Assembly: GCA_932294295.1 (NCBI GenBank)
Contig: OW028573.1
Span: 50,748,329 to 50,812,328, forward strand
Reading direction: 5' to 3'
Origin: Alitta virens
Lineage: Eukaryota > Annelida > Polychaeta > Phyllodocida > Nereididae
Length of the DNA: 64,000 bases
The notes under the pieces are model-generated. The model was not told the origin of the DNA. It ran no database searches and was given only the letters and a program-made list of their open reading frames with translations. The translations under genes were made by a program, and so were the position numbers. This document shows positions 12,359-22,688 of the stretch, in pieces; within the stretch, counting starts at the first letter, position 1, and every line of letters begins with the position of its first letter.

Positions 12359-14764
12359 CTGGAATTGGTGCATGCCATATATGTATACCCTTCACAAATC
12401 ATTGATCAATACTCACAAATCTCTTTAACGACCATCTTCACTTATTGCAGCAGCAGTAATTGGGGTTGCCACTTGCTAGTCAAAATTTGTGTAATATCCA
12501 GCCATTCTGCATTCTCTAAAAAAAAAATTAATCAATAAAATAAATATTGATAATAAAATAAAATAAACAAATATATCAAAACATTTTTTAGTGTACATAA
12601 ATGTTGTACGTATACTTTACATCATAAATACGGTTTATGGTGGACCCTTTCTATGTAACTGTGCTATGCACGCAATTTATATAATTATTTATGCATTTAG
12701 TTTCCCTGTGGTTGGCCAGGTTATCATGTTTTTGGATTTATAGAGGAACATTATTATAGGGGATTTATAAGGGTAAAGCAATGAATTTATAGGGACAAAT
12801 AGGAAAACTGAAGGGAATATAATGCATATTGATGCACTAAATGCCATTGCGAAACATATGATTATTGCAAGAGTTCATTTGGCCAGAATTTCTTAAAGCA
12901 AGATTTTATTCATTTGCCTGGTTTTAAAAGGCAGTACTTATAATGCATGATGTGAAATTCAAGTCAACCCATCTTGGAATACATATTCAACGGAGCCTGA
13001 GTTCAAAATCAGACCATGAGTCCAATTGGTCAATAAATTATATTTTTCGATTAATAACAATAATACTAAAAACTTAGTGAGAATGTGTAACTAATGGAGA
13101 TTGCTATACAAGAATTTAAACAAAATATAACTACATAAATTTGGCTTTGTAACGCTTCTGACAGAAACTTTGACGTCTACAATAAAAATCATGAAACAGA
13201 AGAAAAATGAACATCATTTTTACCAGATCATTTCGTAAAATGTTAGCTACACGTACAATATTCTTAAATATGAACATCAATTTACAAGCCTTGCTAAGTT
13301 CGCCCCCAAAATTGGGAAAATAATTGTATCTTTAAGATTTCTGTAGCTGAATTTGGAGCTGAGATACACTTTCAGAATATACAAAAAAAAAATCACAACT
13401 TAGAAGATTCCTAGCACCTAGAGGATTTTGCCAATTGGGTCAGTTATTGGTACTAGGGTAGTACCATAACTTTACAAGTGGGAAGTCAATCAGAGAATCC
13501 CTTCTATGTTTTCCTAATTAAAAATCAAATCGTTTGTAAACTGGGCAAGCCAGTCACTGCACGATGTGTTTAGAACCATCTGAAAGCTTAACTTTCGGAT
13601 GAAGTTGATACAAGCTAGGGTCCTCTAAAAATTGGGGTTTTTTAAAAATGTTTTCAAAAGATTGCTCCCCGGAGCTTTTCCCATTCCTATGATATATATA
13701 GATCAACTACCATGCAAAATTTCACCTCAAATTTTGAGTTTGTCTTGCCACCACCCACTGGAATTTTCCATGCAACCAGGTCTTAAAAAAGATAACAACA
13801 CATTGCTCATTTGGAAAACCAATTCCTGAACTTATTCAACACAGAATCATCACCAAGGAAGATGTTCTCATATATTTTATTTTTATTTTTAAACAAACCC
13901 TCATGTCTGTATTGCCCGCAAAAGCACGAAAACAGTAATGGATGGTGAGAATGTCCATAAGCTTTCCGGGCCAAATTCCATGCACTCAGCCGGAATTCTA
14001 TCTTGGTCTTTTTGTAATAGCAGGATAAATCTATATCTCTGGTCAATCAGTAATGCAATAAAACTTTAAACTTGGCTTTTATAGAACAGAGTAAAACTAG
14101 GTTCACATAAAATTATGTAGTACACTTTAGGAAACGTGAAACAAACTTTAAAAATATCTCATGTAGTGTGAAATCACAAATAAGTGCATATATACAATAA
14201 AAACAGTTAAAATCAAATATAATATTTAGACTAATTCAAATTTCCCTAATGGTAGTATAATCAGCTGAAATATAGTCTACTTATTGCCATTTTATTCTTG
14301 AAGCTAACCTATGAACTTGTATTTTGATAAACTGTTGGTAAGTCAAGCATCTTTCTGTCCTTGAAATACTCAGTACCTAAAACCTACTAGGCAGATCAGC
14401 CAGCACATACACATCATATACCATTTATACAGTTGGTGTCAGATGAGTAGCCATTAATATGTCTTCAGGTAATATTTGTTTCAATGGCCACTGACCAGTC
14501 TTCAGTTATGGTTGTGGATGACATACACATATGCTCACCTGTTCCAAACTTGTTCCTGTGTCCTATTCCCATAAAGCCTCCAAAACAACAGGAATATTTC
14601 AATCTTATAGCCCATCATATTTATTCAGTTAAATGTCTAAATAAATGTATTATTATCATGACATTAAGGCATAAGCAAGCCATCAAAGTAAGATTAATCA
14701 AGTCTTCACTACTCAAATGAACAAAGTTTGATGATGCTCATGCAAATCTCACTTCTTGTGACAG
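12359..14764. other. Intergenic, nothing recognised
   Basis: AT-rich sequence with short unsupported open frames on both strands. No terminal inverted repeats, protein motifs or RNA genes were recognised. Confidence 0.4.
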
Positions 14765-15348
14765 AAAAAAATTCATTTATATAAACTTTTATTGCCAAGT
14801 CCATATCAAAAAGATACATGTGTCAAGTTAAAACATAAAAACATCATTGAGTGTGTACATAGAAAAGGGTAAAGAAAAGTAAAGAAACCTGTAGCTCAAT
14901 ATGAAGTTATAATATATATACACAATGAATAGTTTAATATGCACCATAATGTACAAATCACATGTTAAAATAATACTGTAATGTCTCGACACATAAATAC
15001 ACAATAAACTGAGTCACTAAATAGTTCGATAATTTAAAATCATCTCATACAATATATAAAAATGTACAATATAATGGAAAAAAAATAATAAAACACAAGA
15101 AGCAGCACCAGTCACCGTACATTGATAAGACATAGCACCGACCATAAAAGCCATACGAAACAGACATATATATACACACACAAGTACACAAGAATTATTA
15201 TATATACAGACATGCACACACGAGCAGTGAGGTTCAGAAGGCCACTAGTCGTCCAGGAATAGATATCATAGTCTCTTATCATGTAAATTGGGAGAAAAGA
15301 TAAAACTAAAAATAAATAAAGATAATAATAATAAAATAAAATTTATCA

Positions 15349-15633
15349 TTAATTTAATTTCAAGGAAACTCTGATAAACTGGCCTAGTGCCAAATTTACT
15401 GCTAGGGATTTACTGCTTAATAATTCCTGGAATTGGCTTTCTACACTCATAGCCGTGAAGGCGTTTATTTGTTCAAATGCTACCTTGATAAGGGGCACTC
15501 TTGTTTCTTTCCATTTAGGGCAGATCATTAGACAGTGTAATTCATCTTCTACTAGTTGCAGGTTACATTTATCACATATACATTCTTCAGGGGGGACATA
15601 AGGACGTTTATGCCTACCTAATTCTATATTCAA
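15349..15633 (-). pseudogene. LINE C-terminal cysteine-motif fragment
   Basis: The reading frame of 94 codons ends the LINE polyprotein. It carries CICDKC, then ELHCLMICP, the C-x2-C ... H-x4-C pattern common at the C-terminus of many non-LTR elements, preceded by the basic stretch GRHKRPY. A frame break separates it from the RT segment at 15938-16381. Confidence 0.65.
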
Positions 15634-15937
15634 GTTATGTGAGCTTAGCCTGAATCTGGCAATGTTACAGTAAAGTGATATTGGTAAACCTAGATTTAGG
15701 TAAGGTTCTATACATATGTCTTTTTAATGTTTTATAAGTTCTTAGTTTAGGGTATTTATGTGTGTCATTGATTTCAGCAAAAAAGGTAAAACTGGGCTTT
15801 ACTGTAGAGCATTGTTGGAACTTTGTCTATGTTTTCCAATGCATTTATGTTGTTATCCTGTATAATTTTCATTAGCTTACTATACCAGCACAATGATCCC
15901 AAAGTTTTTAATTGCTTTTGAATGTCATAGCAGTTTT

Positions 15938-16381
15938 TCAGCATAAGTGGGCAAATGTCGGAATTAAGTCTCTGTAAATATTTGATAGCTGACAGCCTGA
16001 TACTTGTTGTCTAACTATCAGAGGATATCTTCTAGTATCAGCTAAAATTCCTACTGTTGAGGTTTGGTTTCTAACACCAAGAATATTTTTCAAGAACTTT
16101 AACTGGATCTTTCCTACCTCATTTTTCTTTTTATTACTAAACCACATTTCACTGTTATACTCTAGGATAGGGAGAACATGTGTGTCAAACATCTTTAAAG
16201 CTAATTTAGGTGCCAAGAAACCTACAGTTGTGTTTATTTTATCATTTAGCAAATGTAATGCTCTTTGTGCCTGAGTTGCTAGATTTTGGTACATCTTCGA
16301 GTGTATGTTACGAGAAGTACATAGTACATGTCCAAGATACTTATATGTGTCAACTATTTCCAATTCTTGGCTCCCAAGCAT
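15938..16381 (-). pseudogene. LINE reverse-transcriptase C-terminal fragment
   Basis: The 147-codon frame contains the post-catalytic RT block ELEIVDTYKYLGHVL, followed by the long helical region with LPILEYNSEMW. This is characteristic of non-LTR reverse transcriptases after the YADD box. The catalytic part is separated from it by the foldback element that begins at 16386. The upstream continuation, with KTKIMIFNK, is found at 17813-17900 on the same strand. Confidence 0.75.
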
Positions 16382-16431
16382 GAATTTACGGAAGCCATTT
16401 TAGGACATGAGAAAAAAAAAATTAAATTTTA

Positions 16432-16638
16432 TAAACGATTTAGTAAATTGTATATACGAAGTACTAAATTGTATATACGAAGTACTAAATTGTATATACG
16501 AAGTACTAAATCGTATATACGAAATACTAAAATTGAATATACGAAATACTAAATTGTATAAACGAAATACTAAATTGTAGAAACGAATTACTAAATCGTT
16601 TAAACGAATTACTATATCGTTAAACGAATTACTAAAAA
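16432..16638. repeat. 21-bp tandem repeats, left arm of foldback element
   Basis: About ten degenerate copies of a 21-bp unit, best written TTCGTATATACGATTTAGTA plus one base when read on the minus strand. Each unit contains the palindrome TCGTATATACGA or a variant of it. Units near the outer end are nearly identical, and inner ones drift (TATAAACG, TTTAAACG). Confidence 0.85.
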
Positions 16639-16885
16639 GGCCATATCTTTGTTAATATTTGGTCTACAATTATGTGCGACCTATCTAAAGACTCGTTTTG
16701 GACAGGGCTATTTAATACTCTAAGTTAGAAAATTCTAGGTTCAGCATAACTTATGACAACGGCACTTAAAGTATGTGTCGGCAAAAGCGGGAATAACTTT
16801 GTTTCACAATATGACATCCTAATTACCCTTGTTCTTAAACCCAGCTCTTTCTATCAGGCCCCAGTCTTCCCTTTCCTTCCCTTTC

Positions 16886-17339
16886 TCTTTCCTTCCCTTT
16901 CTCTTTCCTTCCTTCCCTCCCCTTTTATTTGAGCCATATTGGAATCTATTGGGCCCTGATAAGTTATAACCAGTCAGTGTTTATATGCTAAGGCAAGTAA
17001 AAGACTCCACCCATGGGGTAAGAGTGTAACATGGTTGGACTCCTCCTCCATCTCATCTCATCAATCAACCCTCGATAGCAGCAAGAACTTGCCTTAGAGT
17101 GCTGCATTTCCCATATCTATCTATCTGTCTATCTTTCTATCTATCTATCTATCTTAGATCCCTCCTAGATTGATGGGAAACGTTATTTTAAAGTCCTCCT
17201 TCCTGATATCATCCATGTTTGGTCTATAATTGCAGGCTATATGTAATACTTATGCAATTTGACAATATGCAATTAGCATGGATCAAGATATAATTTAAAT
17301 GTAGCATGGTGCAATTAAAGTCAGCATCACATAATACTA
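16886..17339. other. Loop of foldback element with microsatellites
   Basis: Unpaired central segment between the two arms. It starts with a CTTTC/CCTTC-rich pyrimidine tract, contains a (CTAT)n microsatellite at about 17115-17155, and has a short inverted pair TAAGGCAAGT/ACTTGCCTTA near 16990 and 17088. No open frame resembling a transposase is present. Confidence 0.5.
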
Positions 17340-17499
17340 CTAGGAAGGGAAGGGAAGGAAGGGAAGACTGGGAACTGATAGAAAGAGCTGGGTATACGGA
17401 CATCAGGATTTCACATTGTGAAACAAAGTTATATTTCCACTTTTGCCGACACTTACTTTCAGTGCCGTTGTCATGAATAATACTGTATTAAGATATTGC

Positions 17500-17780
17500 C
17501 AGTTTAGTATTTCGTATATACAATTTAGTATTTCGTTTATTCAATTTAGTATTCCGTATATACGATTTAGTATTTCATATATACGATTTAATATTTCGTA
17601 TATACGATTTAGTATTTTGTTTATTCAAATTAGTATTTCGTATATACGATTTAGTATTTCATATATACGATTTAGTATTTCGTATATACGATTTAGTATT
17701 TTGTTTATTCAAATTAGTATTTCGTATATACGATTTAGTATTTCGTATATACAATTTACTACATCGTTTATACAATTTTT
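17500..17780. repeat. 21-bp tandem repeats, right arm of foldback element
   Basis: About thirteen copies of the same 21-bp unit as in the left arm, in inverted orientation. A higher-order period is visible: a TTTGTTTATTCAAATT variant unit recurs every few copies, at about 17613 and 17700. This points to expansion by unequal exchange of multi-unit blocks. Confidence 0.85.
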
Positions 17781-17812
17781 TTTTTTTTCTCATGTCCTAA
17801 AATGGCTTCCGT

Positions 17813-17938
17813 ATGAATAAACTGCATGTTTTATTTCTTTTGTTAAAAATCATGATTTTAGTTTTACTTGTGTCCACAATTAGATGCCATTTGGCAGAAT
17901 ATTTGCACATTGCTCAGCAAGGTTTGCACTGTCAGATA
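17813..17938 (-). pseudogene. LINE RT fragment upstream of foldback insertion
   Basis: The minus-strand frames encode SDSANLAEQCANI and, after a frameshift, KTKIMIFNKRNKTCS. This corresponds to the RT stretch just after the catalytic YADD box. It joins in frame to the fragment at 15938-16381 once the foldback element is removed. The YADD box itself was not found and is presumably lost or displaced by the insertion starting at 17939. Confidence 0.65.
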
Positions 17939-18260
17939 CAGTCGGACCTTCTTATATGCGCCTCTAATTAACGCAAACCTCCGTTATTCGCGGTACCCGC
18001 ATGTCTCCCGAACTGACCAGACGTTGATTATGTAATATTATGCTAATGGCGTCCACCCGCAATACGCGTATGTATACACACGGCTGTCATTCTATTGTCT
18101 GCACAACATCTAAGCTGAATAATAATACATGGTTCTTTGTTATTGATTGAGAATAATAACTCCTTCAATAGCATTTCAATTGCAATTCGCGCTTATCTAG
18201 TGAATTCAGATTAGATCACTGCTTTGTCAATAAGTGCAGTACCCCAGTACCCCATAACCA
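17937..18260. mobile_element. Possible pogo/Tigger-like element remnant
   Basis: Directly after a TA dinucleotide the sequence begins CAGTCGGACCTTCTTATATG, followed by repeats of GCG-type words (ATTCGCGG, AATACGCG). This resembles the terminus of pogo/Tigger-class elements, which insert at TA. The expected inverted terminus on the other side was not found, so this is a weak call. The right boundary is arbitrary. Confidence 0.25.
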
Positions 18261-18662
18261 GTACCATCCAAGCAGCTATGGCTCTTACACGGATACTGCT
18301 GCACTAAAATGACTCAATATATGTTTATTTGGCATTATACTGACATTATTTTTCAATGTCTTGAATAACAACTTTATACTATTGATACATACCAAATTTA
18401 CCATACATTGACTTGCAACAGTAATTCTTTTGTGAGTTTTAAGTTGAAGTTATGCAGTAAATCTGCACAACATGGTAAGCAGCTGCTTAAGGGGGTTTCA
18501 CACATAGCCGGATCAGACGCCGGAGCGTCCCGGAGGTCAACTCCGGAATACTCCCGCATACTCCGGGGAAAGCCGTATAGACATCGTGTTCATGTCCGGG
18601 ATTGTCCGGCATTGTCCGTCATTGTCCGGGGCGCTCCGGGAGCACCTTGGGACTCCGGGGAG

Positions 18663-18686
18663 AAAAATTAAACATGTTTAATTTTT
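18663..18686. repeat. 24-bp perfect palindrome inside the MITE
   Basis: AAAAATTAAACA is followed immediately by its reverse complement TGTTTAATTTTT, forming a hairpin with no loop. It lies near the centre of the Harbinger-like MITE and is AT-only apart from one CG pair, in contrast to the CpG-rich flanks. Confidence 0.9.
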
Positions 18687-18712
18687 CATGCCGGAGTTCC
18701 CGGAGTAATTTA

Positions 18713-18782
18713 ATCCGTGTAGATCCGTGTAGGTCCGTGTAGATCCGTGTAGGTCCGTGTAGATCCGTGTAGATCTGTATAG
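18713..18782. repeat. 10-bp tandem repeat, seven copies
   Basis: Seven units of ATCCGTGTAG, some with G in first position, in perfect phase. The last unit is degenerate (ATCTGTATAG). They lie inside the MITE at 18490-19167. Confidence 0.9.
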
Positions 18783-19199
18783 ACTCCCAATATACTCCGC
18801 CGATCTCCGGGAATCTCCGTATTGACTCCGGCATGTCTCCGGCTACATCCGGCGTCAACCGGGCATGAATATTTCGCCGCCATTAACGCCGGAGAGTACA
18901 AGGAGCAACACGAATGAACACGGTGTGAAGACCGGTGATATCCGCGAAGGCACCGTGAAAATCCGGTTCACTCCGCACTCTAAACGGGACAGTCGTGTTA
19001 GCTCCGTGTTGCTTCTTGTTGAGACCGTATTGACATCGTGTACACATCGTCAAACATTTATTTTTTGTTGAAATTTAACAGCTCTTTGATCCCGGAACCC
19101 ACCGGAGGTAATAAAATGTTACTCCGGGACGCTCCGGCGTCTGATCCGGCTATGTGTGAAACCCCCTTTAGGGCTGATAATGAACACACCATGTGTGCT

Positions 19200-19790
19200 G
19201 TCAATCTTTTCGCCTAGTTGCCCTTCCCATCTAACACTGCATTGGCTTTTGAAAACATACTCATAAGTATTTTGACTAGTTTTCCTCCAAATCCCTGCTT
19301 TAGTTGAAATACAGAAGGTCTCTATTAATGAAGTTCGAAAGCCTTCGTGAAATCAATGAAAGTTACATACAGTGGTTTCTTAGCATGTTATTGATAAGAA
19401 GTAATGATGTTTTTAATAAATACATTATCAGTCGTCCTGCGATTTTTGCATAAGTACCTCACTTTGGAACACAAATCTCTCATTTAGTATTGACTCAAAT
19501 ATTTTGCCCATACATGCCATCATTGTTTACTTACGATAGTTATCTGGTATATCATGTGAACCCTTTTTATGCAGAGGCTGGATTATACCCTCAGACCATT
19601 TGTCAGGGAAGATCCCTTTATCCCAAATGTAATTGAAAAGTGTGGTAAGAGGGACTAGTAGAGTGTGTGATGCACATTTAAAGAATTCATTGCTAATTCC
19701 ATCAATACCCGGGCCTTTTTTCAGTTTTAGGTCTTTAATCTGATTATCTACTTCATCGATTGTGATAGAAGTATCAGTTAAGTGTAGTGA
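19200..19790 (-). pseudogene. LINE RT N-terminal fragment
   Basis: The minus strand encodes the RT entry region KGPGIDGISNEFFK, IFPDKWSEGIIQPLHKKG and IPDNYR, followed after an in-frame stop by MACMGKIFES and, with frame breaks, by TFIDFTKAF, the first catalytic aspartate motif. These are conserved non-LTR RT blocks in the correct order. Several stops and frameshifts show it is dead. Confidence 0.75.
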
Positions 19791-20271
19791 TTAACCATTT
19801 TCAAAGTCTTGTATAGCAGTTAGGGATCTGGCTGCATGCAGGGAAGTTGGATCGAAATTTTTACTAATACCGTCTGGAGGGCTTTGTATACTAAAAAAAT
19901 AGGATTCAAATGTTTGTAGTGTTAATTTGCCTCTAGGTGTAGTGGTGCTATTACGTTGCTTAAGCTTGTCCCAGAACCTCCAAAAGTCATTTTGATTAGC
20001 AGAATGAAACTTTTCTAATTCATCATGAATCCTATTTTGATGTTCCCTTTTTTTCCTTTGAATAACAGATTTATACCTTTTCTTTAACATGTAGTAATTC
20101 TCTATATTGGTTATCGTTTAAGTCTTTCGATCTTGCATAGTCATTCAGAGAATGTTTTAATGTCTCACATTCAGAATCAAACCAGGGATTACTTGGAAAT
20201 TTATTTTTGATGCTTTTTTGATACTTCTTTGCATAATTGTCTGATATTGCACATTTGAGATAGTTATACAT
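19791..20271 (-). pseudogene. LINE linker between endonuclease and RT
   Basis: Two overlapping frames (20071-20271, then 19791-20090) encode PWFDSECETLKHSLNDYAR and WRFWDKLKQR. This basic helical linker pattern is found between the AP-endonuclease and RT domains of many LINEs. A frameshift separates them. Confidence 0.7.
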
Positions 20272-20280
20272 ACCACTTTT

Positions 20281-20503
20281 CAGTGTTATTTGGGAAAAAA
20301 AATGTTATACTATCTAATATATGTGTCAATATTAATATTTATATAAAAATTTAATTATGGGGGCAACTTAATATAGTTTCTATGGACTCTGTTGCAGCCC
20401 TTCCTGATTATTTATATGTAATTGTATGTTCTATTTATACATGTGTATTTGTATGTTTTTTTGTACCAAGAAAAAATAAAAAAACTTCAAACTTCAACTT
20501 CAC
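20281..20503 (+). mobile_element. Truncated retroelement 3' tail (plus strand)
   Basis: The LINE linker is interrupted here. Minus-strand coding similarity resumes at about 20504, with the motif FLEELTDTIIENN read further along. The intervening 220 bp end on the plus strand in an A-rich tail with AATAAAA and a short (ACTTCAA)n-like run at about 20483-20503, the signature of a 5'-truncated non-LTR element or SINE in the opposite orientation. No coding part survives. Confidence 0.45.
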
Positions 20504-20770
20504 AGCGTCATCTACACAGTTATTCTCTATAATGGTGTCTGTGAGCTCCTCCAGAAATTTTAAGCATATATCACTCTCAAGCAGTCAAGGGAGGTTAGGT
20601 AGCTATCATGCAGTTCTGGTTTCCTCATACATATATATATATCTGTAAAATTGCTTAGTTGACTATTATTGTTGACCTGTAAGATTGTTCAATGTGTCTG
20701 TCATTTGTTGACGGGGGTTCAGTTTATATTTCAAAGTTAAATGAAACTGGCCTGTGATCTATATATATAT
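20504..20770 (-). pseudogene. LINE endonuclease C-terminus remnant
   Basis: The minus strand encodes SDHRPVSFNFEI, which matches the conserved SDH motif ending AP-type endonuclease domains of LINEs. The linker helix FLEELTDTIIENN follows after in-frame stops. An (AT)n tract at 20763 marks the point where similarity ends, so the LINE is 5'-truncated there. Confidence 0.6.
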
Positions 20771-22688
20771 ATATTTAGGCCTAAATCAAATGATTTTAAT
20801 CCTGTAAGTTTAACATGATTCTTTTATAACACCAAGGACTTACATGTATGTCTTTGGTAACACCATAACAAATGCCATGACACACAATTTGACCCCATGA
20901 AACGTGATGTTAAGTGGGAGTTGCAAATATTATTCACTTACAGGTTTTTGAGTAGTTGTCGGTAGATCCTCATCATCATTGTATGTATATTCGGTAGACA
21001 TACATCATCCAGCTCCAGGACATAAATTTAATTGATAGTCATTTTTCTCTAGGCATGATAAGCTGCAGTACATATTTGTCTAGCAACCAGCAAAAACACA
21101 AAGTTTTGTGAAAACTGAACGAAACTGCTAAGGCTTGTGATTTGCTTGAGTAGATTAGAGTTCCACAAAAGCGTTCACGTGGAACTGCCCTTTGTAAGAC
21201 AGCGTGTCCAAACAAGCAGATGCCTCAAATTCAATACATTTGGTGCTGTTATTTTTTCTGCCACGCATGACATCCTATAGAATTACACTGACAGTACTTT
21301 TAGCTACACCAACAGTCCTTTGAACACTAAAATAGTGCATGACATAGCTTCTGTAAACTGTTAGGATGATCATAACTTCGTTGTCTGCTTGATTACTAGC
21401 AGACGATTTTCGGCCACGGTCGGAGAAGGTTCCAGGCTGGTCACATGATCACTGCGAGATTTGAGCGTCTAGTCGCCATCTTTGGAAAACAACGTGCTTG
21501 TCATTCTGCAAGTGGACGAGACGGTGACTGAAATTTCTTGGCAATTACCATGGTATACATCGTTTTATTTACATATTATCATCTATTCAAATGTGTTATC
21601 TTTTGATGCGAACCTGCGTTGGTCAGTGTGTCTTAAAAAGGGATTTTTCAACCGTGTACCGGTTGACAGGTGCTTGCTGCCATGTCAGTGATTCACTCAG
21701 ACATTGCCATCATGCTGATATGTGGTGGATACCACTGAACTCATGCCATGGTGACAGGTCTAAACTTGTAAGAATGGTACTCCCTTATTCAACATGTATG
21801 ATTAAAAAGATAAAGGAATCTAGTTGTACTGTGAGTCATCAGTTTGTCTGTTTAGTGTTTTTACCTTTCCTTACTGACCTTACTGTCCTTAGTCTTATTA
21901 GAGTTGGGCAGATAAAAACCATCTTATAGTAACTGTTAATTACACTGATGGCATGATGAAATTGATGATCATAATGTCAGACTAGCTCTGGACAATGGCT
22001 GTTCCAACGGCTTAGATGTCACAGCCAATTATTGAGAATACTGCGTGAAACTGATGTAATTGAAAGAGAAAAGTCGGAACATGAGGTTTAATTTTTTTGT
22101 GATTTCTGCATGCGTTAGCAAGATAAAATTAATAAACTCAGTGATTCGGTCTGAGAGATTATGGAAAAATGGGAGAAATTGGAAGTAATCAGTGCTAAAC
22201 TCGGCCAAATAAATGTAGTAAGTGCGTGGATATTTGATATTTTTGCATAATCGTAGGTTATTTGTACTTTGTCCCAAATGACGGGCAAACAGCTCTGTGA
22301 CACTCATACATTTGCCTGTCCAGATGACGGTCGAATTGATCACAAGTTTTTCAATGAATCAGTATCCCTGCAGCCAGGAGCTAAATGTCAGACATGATAA
22401 TGAAACTGATGCCATTGAAGAGCTGACATACCTCAGATCAAAAGTGCTAAATCATGGACATGGCAACTCAATTTATTAGTTCCTTATTCTAAAACCTATA
22501 CTGTCGCCAATGTGTACTTAAAATTATTACACTGCCCATATGCAAAGTTGTTATGGACAGTGAAGTTGCAGGTCATTGGTAATAATATCAAGTGACCACA
22601 ATTAATCAAATGTGTTCTGGATTCTTTTCTTTTTTTTATGTTTTTGTTAAAATTATGGATTTGATATTATATGGAGCATCTGTTGCAG
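20771..22688. other. Upstream region of CCT2 (promoter and first exon not resolved)
   Basis: The region upstream of CCT2 exon 2 must contain its promoter and a first coding exon of only one or two codons. Candidate start codons followed by a GT are ATGTCA|GTGATT at 21682-21687 (giving the N-terminus MS-VSLQPV) and ATG|GTATAC at 21549-21551. A CpG-bearing patch at about 21400-21500 is the likeliest promoter. The rest shows no gene or repeat I can name. Confidence 0.4.
21425..21432. promoter_or_regulatory. Heat-shock-element-like site near CCT2 promoter
   Basis: GAAGGTTC matches two head-to-head nGAAn units (GAA-NN-TTC) of a heat-shock element. It lies in the CpG-bearing patch upstream of CCT2. 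Chaperonin genes are known HSF targets, but an 8-bp match is weak evidence. Confidence 0.2.

Larger units (their letters stand above)
16386..17812. mobile_element. Foldback-type DNA transposon (TU/FB-like)
   Basis: A 1,427-bp element consisting of two long inverted arms of about 470-500 bp around a loop. Both ends read ACGGAAGCCATTTTAGGACA going inward, then a poly-A/T tract, then tandem repeats of 21 bp. The inner parts of the arms also match each other in inverted orientation (for example CCGACACAT/TGCCGACACTT and AGAAAGAGCTGGGT regions near 16835 and 17385). ATGAAT flanks both sides (380-385 and 813-818 of the respective kilobases), an apparent 5-6 bp target-site duplication. It has no transposase. 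Structure and repeat layout are seen. The resemblance to sea-urchin TU and Drosophila FB elements is from knowledge of those families. Confidence 0.8.
18490..19167. mobile_element. Harbinger-like MITE, 678 bp, TTA duplication
   Basis: A perfect 46-bp terminal inverted repeat begins AGGGGGTTTCACACATAGCC at 18490 and closes at 19167. TTA flanks both ends (18487-18489 and 19168-19170), matching the TWA target preference of PIF/Harbinger elements. The interior is unusually CpG-rich, with many CCGGA/TCCGG words. It carries seven copies of a 10-bp repeat at 18713-18782 and a 24-bp perfect palindrome at 18663-18686. No transposase frame is present. It sits within the RT region of the LINE, so it is younger than that LINE. 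Confidence 0.85.
14765..20770 (-). mobile_element. Decayed LINE with nested insertions
   Basis: One minus-strand non-LTR retrotransposon, reconstructed from ordered fragments. These are the end of the endonuclease domain (motif SDHRPVSF near 20725-20760), the linker between endonuclease and RT (19791-20271 and about 20510-20600), RT N-terminal motifs (about 19200-19790), RT core to C-terminus (17813-17938 and 15938-16381), a C-terminal cysteine motif (15349-15633) and a 3' UTR ending near 14765 with AATAAA on the minus strand. Stops and frameshifts interrupt it. The fragments are separated by a foldback element (16386-17812), a Harbinger-like MITE (18490-19167), a retroelement tail (about 20281-20503) and possibly a pogo-like remnant from 17939. 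Joining the flanks of the foldback element restores the RT reading frame exactly. Confidence 0.75.

Noticed and set aside
16328..16552. A frame of repeated TKLYIRS units
   Set aside because: Same 21-bp repeat artefact in the opposite arm of the foldback element.
16432..17780. Regular 21-bp repeats as a CRISPR array
   Set aside because: The units are contiguous with no unique spacers, inside inverted transposon arms of an animal genome.
17443..17820. A 125-codon frame of SYIRFSI-like heptads that superficially resembles an RF-peptide precursor
   Set aside because: The unit length is 21 bp, a multiple of three, so any frame stays open through the tandem repeats. It has no signal peptide or amidation Gly-Lys/Arg sites and lies inside the foldback transposon arm.
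18408..18901. Open frames of 63-87 codons in the Harbinger-like MITE
   Set aside because: They arise from the CpG-rich sequence and 10-bp repeats, run across the element boundary and lack any transposase motif.
22029..22343. A 104-codon minus-strand frame upstream of CCT2
   Set aside because: AT-rich composition with Phe/Ile/Asn/Tyr bias typical of chance frames, no recognisable domain, and no splice context.
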